Assembly: GCA_050875145.1 (NCBI GenBank)
Contig: JBNMLH010000006.1
Span: 90,599-154,598, forward strand
Source of the DNA: CAG-411 sp050875145
GTDB lineage: Bacteria; Bacillota; Clostridia; Lachnospirales; Lachnospiraceae
Direction: 5' to 3'
Length of the DNA stretch: 64,000 nucleotides
Shown here: in pieces, positions 34,042-43,261 of the stretch
Position numbering within the stretch: the stretch's first letter is position 1
Layout: each line of letters opens with the position of its first letter
Position numbers and translations under genes: made by a program
Notes under the pieces: model-generated
What the model was told of the DNA's origin: nothing
Databases searched by the model: none
The model's input: only the letters and a program-made list of their open reading frames with translations

Positions 34042-35184
34042 ATGAAAGCTCTTATGGTTGCATCTGTAGCATCTATGATTGATCAATTTAATAGAGAAAA
34101 TATATTCTTGTTGCAACATATGGGATATGAAGTGGATGTGGCATGTAATTTTGAGGAAGGAAATACATCCAGTGAGGAAAGAGTAAAACGATTTCGACAG
34201 GAATTGCAGAAACAAAAGGTAGAAACGTTTCAATTGCCAATCCCAAGAAAGATTTTGGCTTTTTCGGATATGATGCGGGCATACAAAAAGCTGAAAAAAC
34301 TGGTAGAAGAGAGACAGTATACGTTAGTCCATTGTCATTCTCCAATTGGTAGTGTGATTGCCAGACTTGCATGCAGAAAGCAAAGAAAAAAAGGTTTGAA
34401 GTTAATATATACTGCTCATGGATTTCATTTTTTTACTGGTGCGCCGAAAAAAAACTGGCTTATTTTTTATCCCATTGAGAAAATTTTTGCTAGATACACG
34501 GACATACTCATTACTATTTGTTCGGAAGATTATCAACGGGCAAGAAAAAGGAAACTTGGAAAAAGCGTTGTGTACTCGCCAGGGGTAGGAATAGACGTAG
34601 AAAAGGTGAAGAAAATTGATAAAAAAGCAGAAAAAAGACAGCAGCTTGGAATTGGAGAAAAAGATATACTTGTACTTTCTGTAGGAGAGTTGAACAACAA
34701 TAAAAATCATGAAACGATATTGCGAGCATTGAAACAATTAAATCGCACAGATGTACATTATGTAATTTGTGGTCAGGGAGATAAAAAAGAAGAACTGGAA
34801 CGTATGGCAAAGCAATTTGGAATGGAAGAAAGGTTACATTTATTAGGGTTTCGAACAGATGCATTAGAGTGGATGAAGGTTGCAGATATGTTTGCATTTC
34901 CTTCCTACCGTGAGGGACTACCGGTTTCTCTAATGGAGGCAATGGCAGCGGGATTGCCCATTGTATGCAGTAAGATACGTGGAAATGTAGATTTGGTAAA
35001 AGATGGAGAAGGTGGATATATGTGCGAACCAATGGATGTAGCTGGTTTTGCTGAGAATTTATCTAAATTAATCAAGGCTACAGAACAAAGAAAATGTATG
35101 GGAGAAAAAAATCAGATAAAGGTGCAGCAATTTGACAAGTCCAAGGTATCCGAAGTTATGAAAAAGGTGTACGGAGCTGTTTGA
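34042..35184 (+). CDS. Glycosyltransferase family 4 (EpsD-like)
   Basis: A 380-residue GT-B glycosyltransferase, cytoplasmic face. The N-terminal domain starts MKALMVASVASMIDQFNREN and contains HCHSPIGS and YTAHGFHFF. The C-terminal donor-binding domain has SVGELNNNKNHETILRAL, the ICGQGDKKEELE strand and the EX7E motif FPSYREGLPVSLMEAMAAG. Closest in feel to EpsD/CapM-type exopolysaccharide transferases. Donor and acceptor unknown. It starts 13 nt after the reductase-like gene. Confidence 0.9.
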   Translation: MKALMVASVASMIDQFNRENIFLLQHMGYEVDVACNFEEGNTSSEERVKRFRQELQKQKVETFQLPIPRKILAFSDMMRAYKKLKKLVEERQYTLVHCHSPIGSVIARLACRKQRKKGLKLIYTAHGFHFFTGAPKKNWLIFYPIEKIFARYTDILITICSEDYQRARKRKLGKSVVYSPGVGIDVEKVKKIDKKAEKRQQLGIGEKDILVLSVGELNNNKNHETILRALKQLNRTDVHYVICGQGDKKEELERMAKQFGMEERLHLLGFRTDALEWMKVADMFAFPSYREGLPVSLMEAMAAGLPIVCSKIRGNVDLVKDGEGGYMCEPMDVAGFAENLSKLIKATEQRKCMGEKNQIKVQQFDKSKVSEVMKKVYGAV

Positions 35185-35215
35185 GAGACATAAACACATA
35201 AAATGGAGGTAAAAA

Positions 35216-36373
35216 ATGAAACGAGAGCCAATAAGAGTATTACATTTGCTTCATAGTATGAATCGTGGTGGAGCAGAGACTATGCTTATGAATTATTATC
35301 GAAAAATGGATAGAGAGCGGGTACAGTTTGATTTTTTACTAACTTATCAGGGTATCAGTGATTATGAAAAAGAAATTTTGGAGTTAGGTGGAAAAGTGTT
35401 TCATATTACTCCGTGTACATTGCGGACATATGGACAGTATAAAAAGGATATTGCAGATTTTCTTAAAGTACATCCGCAGTATAGAATTGTACATTCACAT
35501 AATTCCAGCAAGAGTGCAATTCCTCTTGGAATTGCGAAAAAATGTGGTGTTCCGATACGAATTAGTCATTCGCACAATATGTTTCTCGCAAACGGGTTTT
35601 CGCCTAAGGAGTGTTTGCGAAAATTGCTTCGTAATCCTTTAAAGAAGGTAAGTACCCATAATTTTGCCTGTTCCAAAGAGGCTGGAATTTGGTTATATGG
35701 TGAAAAATACTGGAAGGAAGGAAAAGTAAAAATAGTAAAAAATGCGATTGATTTGGAATGTTTTGCTTATATACCTGAAACTAGAGAACGTATGAGACAA
35801 CAATTTGGTCTGGAGGATAGTTATGTAGTGGGACATGTGGGAAGATTTGCGCCACAGAAAAATCATGATTTTTTAATAGATATTTTTGCTGAGATTAAGA
35901 AAAAAAAGAAAGAAGCTGTGTTACTTTTAGTGGGAGAAGGAGAGTTACATTCAGAAATAGAAGAAAAGGTGAAACATCTGGGACTTTCCGATAGTGTTAT
36001 TTTTACAGGAGTTCGGAAGGATGTGCCAGAGCTTATGCAAATGATGGATGTATTTGTTATGCCGTCTCTTTTCGAAGGACTTGGTATTGTTTTAATTGAG
36101 GCACAGACCACGGGATTACCATGCTTTGCGTCTGAGAATGTGGTTGCACAGGAAGCAAGGGTAACAGAATTATTGAATTTTTATCCCTTAGAGCATAAGG
36201 CTGAAGAATGGGCCGCGGAAATTTTAAAAAAGTCTGTTTTGTATACAAGAACTTCCAGAGTGGAACAGGTAACAAGGAAGGGGTATGACAGCAAAGATGC
36301 TGCAAAAAAATTGCAGGAGTTTTATATAAGAGCGTACAGAGAAAGTGAATGTAAGCAGGAAGGCAGGAATTAA
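35216..36373 (+). CDS. Glycosyltransferase family 4 (EpsF-like)
   Basis: A 385-residue GT-B enzyme. LHLLHSMNRGGAETMLMNYYRKMDR at the N-terminus, IVHSHNSSKS and SHSHNMF in domain 1, VGHVGRFAPQKNH and LLVGEGEL in domain 2, and the EX7E-like SLFEGLGIVLIEAQTTGLP. This N-terminal pattern is typical of EpsF-like transferases in capsule loci. GGAGG lies 8 nt before the ATG. The next gene begins one base after its stop. Confidence 0.9.
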   Translation: MKREPIRVLHLLHSMNRGGAETMLMNYYRKMDRERVQFDFLLTYQGISDYEKEILELGGKVFHITPCTLRTYGQYKKDIADFLKVHPQYRIVHSHNSSKSAIPLGIAKKCGVPIRISHSHNMFLANGFSPKECLRKLLRNPLKKVSTHNFACSKEAGIWLYGEKYWKEGKVKIVKNAIDLECFAYIPETRERMRQQFGLEDSYVVGHVGRFAPQKNHDFLIDIFAEIKKKKKEAVLLLVGEGELHSEIEEKVKHLGLSDSVIFTGVRKDVPELMQMMDVFVMPSLFEGLGIVLIEAQTTGLPCFASENVVAQEARVTELLNFYPLEHKAEEWAAEILKKSVLYTRTSRVEQVTRKGYDSKDAAKKLQEFYIRAYRESECKQEGRN

Positions 36374-36374
36374 A

Positions 36375-37277
36375 GTGGAAGCAATGATTACAATTTTAAC
36401 TCCAACATATAATCGCAGGAGAGAATTGCAAAAATTATATGATAGTTTGAAAAGACAGATTAATAAAAGTTTTATATGGTATATCGTAGATGATGGAAGT
36501 ACGGATGGAACAGATAAAATTGTAAAATCATTTCAAAGGGAAAATTGTATGCCGATTCAATATAAAAAAAAGAAAAATGGTGGAAAGCATACTGCACTTA
36601 ATATGGCAATTCCTGATATTAAAACAGAATTGACGATGATTGTAGATAGTGATGACTGTCTGACTGCGGATGCTACACAGACCATATTTGAAGATTGGCT
36701 GAAAAACTGTGAAAATAACATTGCGGGAATGGTTTACTTGCGTGGCTATTCAGGTTTTGAGGTAATTGGAGATATGTGGCCTTATGAGGAGCAGTTTGGA
36801 AACAGTATTACGCATATATGGAATAAAGGAATAAAAGGTGATAAGGCGGAAGTATATAGGACGGATATATTAAAACAATATCCTTTTCCTGTATTTAGGC
36901 GGGAGAAATTTTTGTCGGAAGCCTGTGTGTGGATTGAAATAGCAAAAACACACAATGTGTTCATGAAAAATAAGATTATATATATTGGTGAGTATTTGCC
37001 AGGAGGGTTGACAAGAAGTGGAAGAAAAATGCAAATGCAAAATCCGAAAGGTGCCATGTGTAATGCAAAAGCATATATGTGGAAAACATTCAGTTTGAAA
37101 ATAAAAATGAAAAATGCTATCTTGTATAATTGTTATGGATTACAGGCAAGAAAGTCATTGGGAGAGTTATGGAAGGAAAGTCCTAACCGATTTTTGACGA
37201 CAATTGGTTTCTTACCCGGAATTCTTCTGCGAAAAAAATGGAGAAAATATGGAAAACATAGAAAAAATGAGAGATAG
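36375..37277 (+). CDS. Glycosyltransferase family 2
   Basis: A 300-residue GT-A transferase. ITILTPTYNRRRELQKLYDSL, WYIVDDGSTDGT and the metal-binding VDSDD (DXD) are plain; a C-terminal region with KFLSEACVWIEIAK follows. Start GTG 36375 was chosen because GGCAGGA lies 6 nt upstream and it directly follows the previous stop; ATG 36384 is possible. Its 3' end overlaps the next gene by 29 nt. Sugar specificity unknown. Confidence 0.88.
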   Translation: MEAMITILTPTYNRRRELQKLYDSLKRQINKSFIWYIVDDGSTDGTDKIVKSFQRENCMPIQYKKKKNGGKHTALNMAIPDIKTELTMIVDSDDCLTADATQTIFEDWLKNCENNIAGMVYLRGYSGFEVIGDMWPYEEQFGNSITHIWNKGIKGDKAEVYRTDILKQYPFPVFRREKFLSEACVWIEIAKTHNVFMKNKIIYIGEYLPGGLTRSGRKMQMQNPKGAMCNAKAYMWKTFSLKIKMKNAILYNCYGLQARKSLGELWKESPNRFLTTIGFLPGILLRKKWRKYGKHRKNER

Positions 37278-38196
37278 GGAAGAGAGAAAAAAAGTTCTTA
37301 TTTTGTCTCTTACCGAAAAAAATGACTATGCATTGGCAGAGTGGAGAAAGAATGGTGTTGATACAGATATCACATTGAAGGACTGTCCAAAAGTATTGCG
37401 TTTGTTCCGAAGAATATGGATAAAATTACATCTGCCTCTAGAACAAATCTGGTATGGAGATTGGAAAAAAAATTTTTTAAATTATGACTGTATTTTAGTG
37501 CATGGAACCTGGATGGCTGAAAGTGTACCGCATTGGATACGAAAAAAAGCTGGTAAAGATATAAAAATTATATGGTGGTACTGGAATAAAGTCACAGAGA
37601 TGGATCATCCGGAACGGGTTTTAGAACAGGATTGCGAAAAATGGTCTTTTGATGGAGAAGACTGTAAGAAATATGGAATGCATTATAATACCCAATATTA
37701 TTTTAAAAGCTTTCAATTGCCAGACAGAAATGTTATAACTGACATTTATTTTTTGGGTACAGATGGTGGAAGAAAAGAAAAAATTGGTAGTCTGTACGAA
37801 CAATTTCAGAAAATGCAATTAAAAACGGATATGCATATTGTTACCGATTCGATTGATACAGCGGATCCCTACTATGCGTTGTTGCAGAAGGACAAAGTAA
37901 GCTATCAGGAAAACTTGGAGCGAATTGCACAGAGTAAAGCTGTATTGGAGGTACTTCGAGAAGGGCAAACTGGACAGACGTTGCGAGCATTAGAGTGTTT
38001 ATTTTATCATAAAAAGCTGATAACCAATGATAAGAAAGTGCAGAAGTATGATTATTACAGTAAGGATAATATTTTTATTATTGGGAAGGATGATTTTAAT
38101 ACATTACCCGCTTTTTTGGAACGACCATTTTCACATATTGAGCAAAAAACGATTGAGAAATATGATTGTAAGGCATGGCTGAAGCGTTTTTGGTAG
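37249..38196 (+). CDS. Putative glycosyltransferase-like protein, unclassified
   Basis: A 315-residue soluble protein starting at ATG 37249 (GGAG 5 nt upstream), inside the end of the previous gene. I recognise no classical signature. The C-terminal part, QTLRALECLFYHKKLITNDKKVQKYDYYSKDNIFII, resembles a motif in GT-B-like proteins of glycan loci (an ageing/CgeB-like C-terminal layout). It is rich in Trp and Tyr near 75-115. Context alone suggests a sugar transferase. No enzymatic assignment is possible. Confidence 0.65.
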   Translation: MENIEKMRDREERKKVLILSLTEKNDYALAEWRKNGVDTDITLKDCPKVLRLFRRIWIKLHLPLEQIWYGDWKKNFLNYDCILVHGTWMAESVPHWIRKKAGKDIKIIWWYWNKVTEMDHPERVLEQDCEKWSFDGEDCKKYGMHYNTQYYFKSFQLPDRNVITDIYFLGTDGGRKEKIGSLYEQFQKMQLKTDMHIVTDSIDTADPYYALLQKDKVSYQENLERIAQSKAVLEVLREGQTGQTLRALECLFYHKKLITNDKKVQKYDYYSKDNIFIIGKDDFNTLPAFLERPFSHIEQKTIEKYDCKAWLKRFW

Positions 38197-38304
38197 TTTC
38201 CGAAAAGCAAGGGTTGTGATATGATAGGAATGAAAAAATATAATAGTAGTCGATTATGCCTAGATTACAATGGTTGATAAAAAGATAGAAAGGAAGTTTG
38301 TTTT

Positions 38305-39306
38305 GTGAAAGTATCTGTTGCAATGGCCACATATAATGGAGAAAAATATATAGAGAAACAGTTAGATTCCATTCGTATACAAACAAGGATGGTTGACGAA
38401 GTGATAATATGTGATGACCAGTCAACGGATGGAACTGTTTCACTGATTCAACAATATATTCAAAAATATAAGTTGCAGAATTGGAACGTTTTCATTAATG
38501 AGCAAAATAAAGGATTTATCGGAAACTTTTTTCATGCATTAAAAAAAGTGACAGGTGATGTGATTTTTTTGAGTGATCAGGATGATGAGTGGTATAGAGA
38601 TAAAGTCGAAAAGATGACCACTTTAATGAAGCAGAATGAAAATATACAAGCGTTAAATTCTGCGGTTTGTTTGATTGATGGGGAAGGAAAAGAAAAAAAA
38701 GTTATTGTAAAGAAGGGATATTGTAATGCAAATATATTACATAAAGAGGTTAAGGAAGAAGAATTGATTTGTATCGATGTTCCATTCTTAATTAAGAGTA
38801 ATGTATCACCGGGATGTACTATGTGTATTACAAAAGCCCTTAAAAATGAGTTTTTAAAGTATGAGGAGTTATGTGTAAAATCAAAATTTCCACATGATTG
38901 GTTTTTAAATACGTTAGCAGGTATTAAGAAGGGTTCATATTTTTATAATGTGCCGTTGATAAGGTATCGTATTCATGAAGAGAACACCATAGGTATTGAT
39001 ACAGATACGCAGGAGACAGTAGGAAAGATAAATAGTACAAGAGAGCAAAGACAAGAGATTGGTGAATTTCATAAGAATAGAGCTATTTTATTGGATGAAA
39101 AACTGATATTTGAGGAAAGAGATAAGGCATATGTAAAAAAATATCGTAGATTTGCAGAACGGCGTTATGCATTTCTTAAAGATTTTTCTTTCAGAAAATT
39201 GTTGTGTGTATATAAAAATGTTAAAATGTATTACGAATCTATTTCATTGCGAGGAATGGTTTCGGATTTGTTGTATGCACTGGGATTAGATCAAAAATTA
39301 CGATAA
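38305..39306 (+). CDS. Glycosyltransferase family 2 (rhamnosyltransferase-like)
   Basis: A 333-residue GT-A enzyme. MATYNGEKYIEKQLDSI, VIICDDQSTDGT and LSDQDDEW (DXD-type metal site) match the RfbF/WsaF-like group that often transfers rhamnose or related sugars; specificity is not assured. The start is GTG 38305, with AAAGGAAG 9 nt upstream. A 108-nt gap separates it from the previous gene, one of the larger breaks within the locus. Confidence 0.87.
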   Translation: MKVSVAMATYNGEKYIEKQLDSIRIQTRMVDEVIICDDQSTDGTVSLIQQYIQKYKLQNWNVFINEQNKGFIGNFFHALKKVTGDVIFLSDQDDEWYRDKVEKMTTLMKQNENIQALNSAVCLIDGEGKEKKVIVKKGYCNANILHKEVKEEELICIDVPFLIKSNVSPGCTMCITKALKNEFLKYEELCVKSKFPHDWFLNTLAGIKKGSYFYNVPLIRYRIHEENTIGIDTDTQETVGKINSTREQRQEIGEFHKNRAILLDEKLIFEERDKAYVKKYRRFAERRYAFLKDFSFRKLLCVYKNVKMYYESISLRGMVSDLLYALGLDQKLR

Positions 39307-39323
39307 AGGTGGAAAAGGGAAAA

Positions 39324-41063
39324 ATGATAAAAAAACTATTAGGATTAATGGACAAAAAACAAAAAATAAATATTGGTTTTTTATTAATGCTTATGATTAT
39401 TGGTGCATTGTTAGAAACAGTAGTGGTATCATTAGTGCTGCCTTTAGTGTCTGTAATTATGAATCCGGATATGATACATAATAATAAATGGCTTAGCATG
39501 GTTTATGATTTACTTGGCTGTGATACAGATAACAGTTTTCTTATTGCTATTATAGTGGGGATGATTGCTGGTTATGCATTTAAGAATGTCTTTTTGTATT
39601 ATATGTATTATCAGCAGGCAAAATTTGTTACTGAGAATCAGTTTAAAATGTCAAAACAGTTATTGGAGAATTTTTTAAAGAAGCCTTATGAATATTATCT
39701 AAATGCAAGTACCGGAAATATTATTCGTATTATTCAGGGAGATGTAGGAAATGTATTTGCCTTGTTGAACAATGTATTACAGTTTATGACAGAATGTTTT
39801 GTTGCAATTAGTTTGGTTGTGTTATTGCTGGTAGTGGACCCGCTGATGACAGTGTTGATATTGGCAATCTTGTTAATTACCATGGTGGGAAGTAAAGTTG
39901 TATTTAAAGGAAAGTTGACAAAGGCTGGAGAAGATGCACAGCATTACAGTGGAATGATGAACAAATGGATGATTCATAGCATAGAAGGAATTAAGGATAT
40001 TAAAATTCTGCATAAAGAATCCAGTTTTGTTCAGATATATGAGGAAAATGGAATAAAAAATACCATTGCACAAAGAAAAAATGCAACATTGAGTCAGGCA
40101 CCAAGATTATTGATTGAAGGGATTAGTATGTGTGGTATGTTGCTTATGTTGGCAGTTATGTTGGCAAGCGGACGTGAAATCAGTGGAATGTTGGCACAAA
40201 TCTCTGCATTTGCCATGGCAGCCGTTCGATTGATGCCTTCGGCAAATCGAATGAATACTTATTTAAATGCTATTTCCTTCTTAGAACCCTCTCTTCGTAC
40301 CGTGTGTGAGGATGTAGATACTGCAGAGATGATGAAAAGACGAAAGAAAACAGAAGAAGTAAAAGAAGATTGTTTGAAAGAAATCAAAGATAAAATAGAG
40401 ATTAAGGATTTGGTATACTGCTATCCCAATACAGAAGAACCTATATTTGACCATGTTGGTATGACGATACCAGTGGGAAAATCAGTGGCTATTATTGGAC
40501 CATCCGGAGCTGGAAAGACTACAATTGTAGATATTTTATTAGGTCTATTGGAACCGCAGGAGGGAGAAATTGTAGCAGATGGAGTGGATGTAAAGCAAAA
40601 TTATGCTAGTTGGCTTTCTAAAATAGGTTATATTCCACAGACAATTTTCATGATTGATGATACCATTAAAAATAATATAGCCTTCGGGGTGCCAGAACGA
40701 GAAATTGAGGAAGAACGTGTCTGGGAGGTACTGGAAGAGGCACAACTTGCAGAACATATACGTTCACTTCCAAACGGTATCAACACAGGTATTGGTGAAA
40801 AGGGTGTCCGTATGTCAGGTGGACAAAGGCAACGTTTGGGAATTGCAAGGGCATTGTACCATAATCCAGAGATTCTTGTGTTTGATGAAGCAACTTCAGC
40901 GTTGGATAATGATACGGAGGCTGCAATTATGGAATCTATCAATCATTTCAGAGGAAAAAAGACGATGGTAATCATTGCACATAGACTTGGAACGATCAAA
41001 GATTGTGATCTTGTTTATAAAGTAGACAATGGAAGGATTACATTAGAAAAAGGAAATCTATAG
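39324..41063 (+). CDS. ABC transporter, fused permease-ATPase (PglK/MsbA-like flippase)
   Basis: A 579-residue half-transporter. Six membrane segments (residues 15-315) precede a nucleotide-binding domain: Walker A GPSGAGKTT, Q-loop YIPQTIFM, signature MSGGQRQRLGIARAL, Walker B ILVFDEATSALD and H-loop IIAHR. The MIKKLLGLMDKKQK...LLETVVVSLVLPLVSVIMNP opening resembles PglK, the ATP-driven flippase for lipid-linked oligosaccharides. The start is ATG 39324; an in-frame GTG at 39309 is less likely. Its place among glycosyltransferases supports glycan export. Confidence 0.87.
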   Translation: MIKKLLGLMDKKQKINIGFLLMLMIIGALLETVVVSLVLPLVSVIMNPDMIHNNKWLSMVYDLLGCDTDNSFLIAIIVGMIAGYAFKNVFLYYMYYQQAKFVTENQFKMSKQLLENFLKKPYEYYLNASTGNIIRIIQGDVGNVFALLNNVLQFMTECFVAISLVVLLLVVDPLMTVLILAILLITMVGSKVVFKGKLTKAGEDAQHYSGMMNKWMIHSIEGIKDIKILHKESSFVQIYEENGIKNTIAQRKNATLSQAPRLLIEGISMCGMLLMLAVMLASGREISGMLAQISAFAMAAVRLMPSANRMNTYLNAISFLEPSLRTVCEDVDTAEMMKRRKKTEEVKEDCLKEIKDKIEIKDLVYCYPNTEEPIFDHVGMTIPVGKSVAIIGPSGAGKTTIVDILLGLLEPQEGEIVADGVDVKQNYASWLSKIGYIPQTIFMIDDTIKNNIAFGVPEREIEEERVWEVLEEAQLAEHIRSLPNGINTGIGEKGVRMSGGQRQRLGIARALYHNPEILVFDEATSALDNDTEAAIMESINHFRGKKTMVIIAHRLGTIKDCDLVYKVDNGRITLEKGNL

Positions 41064-41073
41064 GAGATTGGTT

Positions 41074-43242
41074 ATGAACGTGTTAAATCGTATTAGGAAA
41101 AGAGTGAAAAAAGATGGCTTGCTAGTTACCGGATATCTAGGGGGTACCGTTTTAGTAGCAAAATTGAAAAAGAATGATAAAAATAAAATGTATGCAGATT
41201 GGATAGCGGAATACGAGAATGATATTTTACAGACGGAGCCACTCACATACAATCCATTGATTTCTGTGATTGTGCCAGTTTATAATGTGCAGAAGGATAT
41301 GTTGACTGCTTGTATTGAATCTGTAAAGGCACAGACTTATACAAATTGGGAATTGTGTTTAGTGGATGATGCCTCTACTATGCCAGAGGTAAAAGAAATA
41401 TTAGAAAAATATAATGGACAGGAAAAAATTAAAATACAGTACAGAGAAAAAAATGGGCATATTTCCAGAACCACAAACGATGGCTTACAAATGGCAGAAG
41501 GTGAGTACATTGGATTGTTGGATTGTGATGATATACTGGCACCGAATGCATTGTATGAAATGGTAAAAAAATTGAATGAAGATGCAGAGTATGATTTTAT
41601 ATATAGTGATGAAGATATGCTCACAGAAGATGGCAAAACAAGATACAATCCTGTATTTAAGACGGAATGGGCTCCAGATACGTTTATGTCTGTTATGTAT
41701 ACAAATCATTTTAGCATTTTCAAAAGAAGCATTGCTATGGAAATTGGAGGATATCGAGTCGGATATGAAGGCTCACAGGATTATGATTTTGTACTGCGTT
41801 TTACAGAAAAGACCAGAAAAATTGGACATGTATCTAAAATTTTGTATCATTGGAGATCCAGAGCTGAGTCAGTTGCCAGCAATCCGGAAACGAAAATGTA
41901 TGCGTATGAGGCTGCAATGAAAGCGAAAAAAGATGCGTTGGAACGTCGGGGATTGCAGGGAAAAGTAGAATACCAGAAACAGATATACCAGTCAAGAGTA
42001 TTTTATAAGGCCACAGGAAATCCTAAAATAAGCATTATTGTTCCATCTAAGGACAATTACACTTGCATTAAGACATGCTTTGACAGCATTGTGGAAAAAA
42101 CTACATATCCAAATTATGAAGTGATTTTGATTGATAATGGAAGTACAGAAGAAAACAAAGTAAAGTATCAACAGATTTGTGAAAAGTATGGTTTTGTTTA
42201 TGATTATCATCCAATGGAATTTAATTTTTCCAGAATGTGTAATTTAGGTGCCCAAAAAGCTACAGGAGAGTATTACTTATTTTTAAATGATGATACGGAG
42301 GTGTTGGTGGCAGATTGGTTAGAGCGAATGGTGGGACAGGCAGCTCTGAGACATGCGGGTGCGGTAGGTGCCAAATTGTATTATCCAGAAGAAAAACGTC
42401 TGCAACATATTGGCATCGTAAATCGTGCAGAAGGTCCAAGTCATTATTACTGTGGTGGCAGAGAGATTATGACAGACTATAAAATGCAGATGGATTGCAA
42501 TTACATTGCTGTTACTGGTGCGTGTTTGATGCTTTCGAAGGATAAATTTGAGGAAATTGGAGGATTTGAAGAGTCGCTTCCTATTGCGTACAATGATGTA
42601 GATTTGTGCTTTAAACTAGTAGAGAAGGGCTACTATAATGTAGTGCGCAATGATGTACAGCTATATCATTATGAGTCAGTAAGTCGTGGAAATGATATTG
42701 CAGATAAAACAAAACGAAAAAGATTAGAGCAAGAACGAACCCTTTTATATACGCGCCATCCATTGTTTGATAAATATGATCCATTTTATTCAGAAAATAT
42801 GGAACTGATCACAAACATGGAGGGACTTGGTTCATTAAACCCAAAACATGCAAAACAGATTGTTGCAAAGAAAAATCAGCTTCAGCCAATAGATACAGAA
42901 ATGATTTCAAGTTTTATGAATATCAGTGTATTTGAACATATGAAGCAAGTTAAGTTTGAGGGCTGGTTCTATTGGAAGAATTATAGTCATAATAATCTAA
43001 ATTCTTATGCAATTATTTTAATTTCAGAAAAGGGAACGGCCTATCGGTATAAGGCGCAAAAGAATTACCATGATCCTAATGGAGATGGGATGTATAAAGG
43101 AAATCCAAAATTGACGGGATTTTTGTTGGCTGCTTATACGGATACGATTCCTGCAGGTACCTACAAAGTTATCTGGGAGGTTGCTAGAGGGATTACTCAG
43201 AAAAAATATTATTATGAAGAAGAGAAAGAAGTAGAAATATAA
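41074..43242 (+). CDS. Two-domain glycosyltransferase family 2 protein
   Basis: A 722-residue protein with two GT-A domains in tandem: the first (about 65-295) has ISVIVPVYNVQKDML, LVDDAST and LDCDD; the second (about 320-570) has ISIIVPSKDNYTCI, IDNGSTEENK and LNDDTEV. The last 110 residues look like a beta-rich accessory module (FEGWFYWKNYSHN...YAIILI). Such proteins may add two residues or build alternating linkages. The start is ATG 41074, with AGGAG 7 nt upstream. Confidence 0.88.
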   Translation: MNVLNRIRKRVKKDGLLVTGYLGGTVLVAKLKKNDKNKMYADWIAEYENDILQTEPLTYNPLISVIVPVYNVQKDMLTACIESVKAQTYTNWELCLVDDASTMPEVKEILEKYNGQEKIKIQYREKNGHISRTTNDGLQMAEGEYIGLLDCDDILAPNALYEMVKKLNEDAEYDFIYSDEDMLTEDGKTRYNPVFKTEWAPDTFMSVMYTNHFSIFKRSIAMEIGGYRVGYEGSQDYDFVLRFTEKTRKIGHVSKILYHWRSRAESVASNPETKMYAYEAAMKAKKDALERRGLQGKVEYQKQIYQSRVFYKATGNPKISIIVPSKDNYTCIKTCFDSIVEKTTYPNYEVILIDNGSTEENKVKYQQICEKYGFVYDYHPMEFNFSRMCNLGAQKATGEYYLFLNDDTEVLVADWLERMVGQAALRHAGAVGAKLYYPEEKRLQHIGIVNRAEGPSHYYCGGREIMTDYKMQMDCNYIAVTGACLMLSKDKFEEIGGFEESLPIAYNDVDLCFKLVEKGYYNVVRNDVQLYHYESVSRGNDIADKTKRKRLEQERTLLYTRHPLFDKYDPFYSENMELITNMEGLGSLNPKHAKQIVAKKNQLQPIDTEMISSFMNISVFEHMKQVKFEGWFYWKNYSHNNLNSYAIILISEKGTAYRYKAQKNYHDPNGDGMYKGNPKLTGFLLAAYTDTIPAGTYKVIWEVARGITQKKYYYEEEKEVEI

Positions 43243-43261
43243 ACATAAATGGAGAGATAAA